Position numbers and translations under genes: made by a program
Notes under the pieces: generated by a model
The model's database searches: none
Told to the model about the DNA's origin: nothing
Seen by the model: only the letters and a program-made list of their open reading frames with translations
Origin: Entamoeba invadens IP1
Lineage: Eukaryota; Evosea; Mastigamoebida; Endamoebidae
Length of the DNA stretch: 17,649 nucleotides
Direction of reading: 5' to 3'
Assembly: GCF_000330505.1 (NCBI RefSeq)
Contig: NW_004440426.1
Coordinates: forward strand, 179,863 to 197,511
Shown here: in pieces, positions 16,730 through 17,649 of the stretch
Layout: each line of letters opens with the position of its first letter
Position numbering within the stretch: position 1 is the stretch's first letter

Positions 16730-17649
16730 TTAATTAACGTAATTAACGTCAATGGGATATAATGCGTCTGTAGCAACACCACATGTGTTATTCTCGATGG
16801 CCATTAAAATGAACCCTTTATCTCCCCATTCTTCACCCCAAGAGTTTTTGACAATCCAGTACTCTTGTCCGTTTTCATTTCCATATCCAACAGCAGATAC
16901 TTCATGGTTCAAATCACTCATTTCACTCTTGCAATTTTTGTCAGTATAAACTCCACTTTTGTATAATTGCAACTTGACTGTTCTCGCATCAATTGAGACG
17001 TCAACCACACCACCAACAAGAGCAGATTTGAGTTCGTTGACATCTTTGCTTGGGACATTGATATACCCTCCAATAGTCGCAAACTTCTTTGTGAGATCAA
17101 CAAGGCATTTACCATCAACTGCGGTGTATGGGTAATCACTCTCTTGAACAACCCCGTTTTTCTTTATATACTCAAACGAACGTTTTCCAAGACCACCCCA
17201 ACACCCATTGTTCCCTTCAATCAGAGAACATTGAACTATTTGTTCCTCAGACAAATCAAGTGTTTTATAATTTCCACCTATCATCAACAATCGCCCTTCT
17301 AAAGACGATAAAGAACCAAACGCATAACAACCACCACAATCGCCCTGATTTCTGACGGGAGTCACTTTGTTATCTGCTCGAAGATCCAAAGAGGCTGGAA
17401 ATCCCATTTTCAACGACTTGACGTTCGTTGGAGGATCACTGTTAAAGCGTTTTAAGAGAGAGAAGTACTCTGTCTCTGTCATAGCTGCAAGCGGACCTTC
17501 AACAGATAATTTGAATGTGTTCGAAGTGTTGGAATTAAAAGAATTGACTAGACGAGAGTTAAAGATGAAAATTGCGCGTCTCCGTAAAAACTCAACCGAG
17601 GAATAGCGTTTTGAATATTTTAAAACCCATTTTGAAAAGTCCATAGAGT
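16730..17649 (-). CDS. Papain-family (C1A) cysteine protease, CP-A type, 5' end outside window
   Basis: A preprocysteine protease cut at the right edge. Numbering from the Met at 17644, residues 1-80 are an I29-type inhibitory propeptide with an ERFNIN-like stretch (EFLRRRAIFIFN), and the mature enzyme starts near residue 81 (GFPASLDLRA). The catalytic set is complete: Gln100 of the oxyanion hole, Cys106 in QGDCGGCYAFG, His247 in LNHEVSAVGYG and Asn267 in KNSWGEEWG. Disulphide cysteines around GCWGG are present. The Met at 17644 is probably internal: the frame stays open upstream and a signal peptide would normally precede DFSKW. Amoebic CP-A enzymes are made as zymogens, sorted to lysosome-like vesicles and often secreted; they degrade host and food proteins. 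Odd points are CGGC instead of the usual CGSC before the active Cys, and Tyr where papain has Trp. I cannot say which paralogue it is. Confidence 0.93.
   Translation of the reverse strand, partial: SMDFSKWVLKYSKRYSSVEFLRRRAIFIFNSRLVNSFNSNTSNTFKLSVEGPLAAMTETEYFSLLKRFNSDPPTNVKSLKMGFPASLDLRADNKVTPVRNQGDCGGCYAFGSLSSLEGRLLMIGGNYKTLDLSEEQIVQCSLIEGNNGCWGGLGKRSFEYIKKNGVVQESDYPYTAVDGKCLVDLTKKFATIGGYINVPSKDVNELKSALVGGVVDVSIDARTVKLQLYKSGVYTDKNCKSEMSDLNHEVSAVGYGNENGQEYWIVKNSWGEEWGDKGFILMAIENNTCGVATDALYPIDVNYVN

Noticed and set aside
17642..17644. The ATG at 17644 as the true start of the cysteine protease.
   Set aside because: The following residues align with the start of the propeptide, no signal peptide would be encoded, and the frame remains open to the window edge.
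1..17649. Reassigned stop codons or general stop readthrough, suggested by the in-frame TAG and TAA codons.
   Set aside because: The intact genes end normally at TAA or TGA at the expected C-termini, and both disrupted genes also carry frameshifts, which recoding would not explain.

Overview
The window looks like nuclear DNA of an Entamoeba species. This rests on AT-rich intergenic DNA, intronless genes, a papain-type cysteine protease whose propeptide and active site resemble the amoebic CP-A proteases, an MRP-type ABC transporter remnant, and two members of the Entamoeba transmembrane kinase (TMK) family. The genes are clearly less AT-rich than their spacers and two spacers exceed 1.3 kb. 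I lean towards a lineage such as E. invadens rather than E. histolytica, but that is a guess; no species marker is present.

Every recognisable gene lies on the minus strand. From right to left, in the direction of transcription: a papain-family cysteine protease cut by the right edge (16730-17649); a single tRNA-Gly(CCC) (16414-16484); a long AT-rich spacer with a perfect 38-bp palindrome and two further inverted repeats; a broken TMK gene of about 5.4 kb (9660-15069); a 1.5-kb spacer; an intact TMK gene (3872-8143); a secreted expansin-like protein with an extra C-terminal domain and a GPI-type tail (1872-3287); and the 5' part of an ABCC/MRP-type transporter pseudogene running off the left edge (1-1093).

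The intact TMK has a signal peptide, an Asn-rich beta-solenoid-like region, a Cys-rich ectodomain, one membrane span, an Ig-like beta-rich linker and a complete TKL-like kinase domain. Its broken neighbour keeps the same cytoplasmic half but has a different ectodomain, built from GCC2/GCC3-like and furin-like Cys modules. It carries two in-frame stops and two frameshifts. The Cys-module rhythm continues unchanged across the first stop, so the fragments once formed one reading frame. Part of the kinase domain is nearly identical at DNA level in the two copies (62 of 65 bases), which suggests recent duplication or gene conversion.

The intact genes have a surface theme: a receptor-like kinase, a wall-loosening or polysaccharide-binding protein, and a lysosomal or secreted protease. 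There is no sign of an operon; each gene has its own upstream AT-rich flank, in places with TATA-like elements. I found no CRISPR array, no intact transposon and no bacterial-style system. The most unusual items are the expansin-like protein in a probable chitin-walled amoeba, the decaying TMK with its retained module rhythm, and the palindrome.
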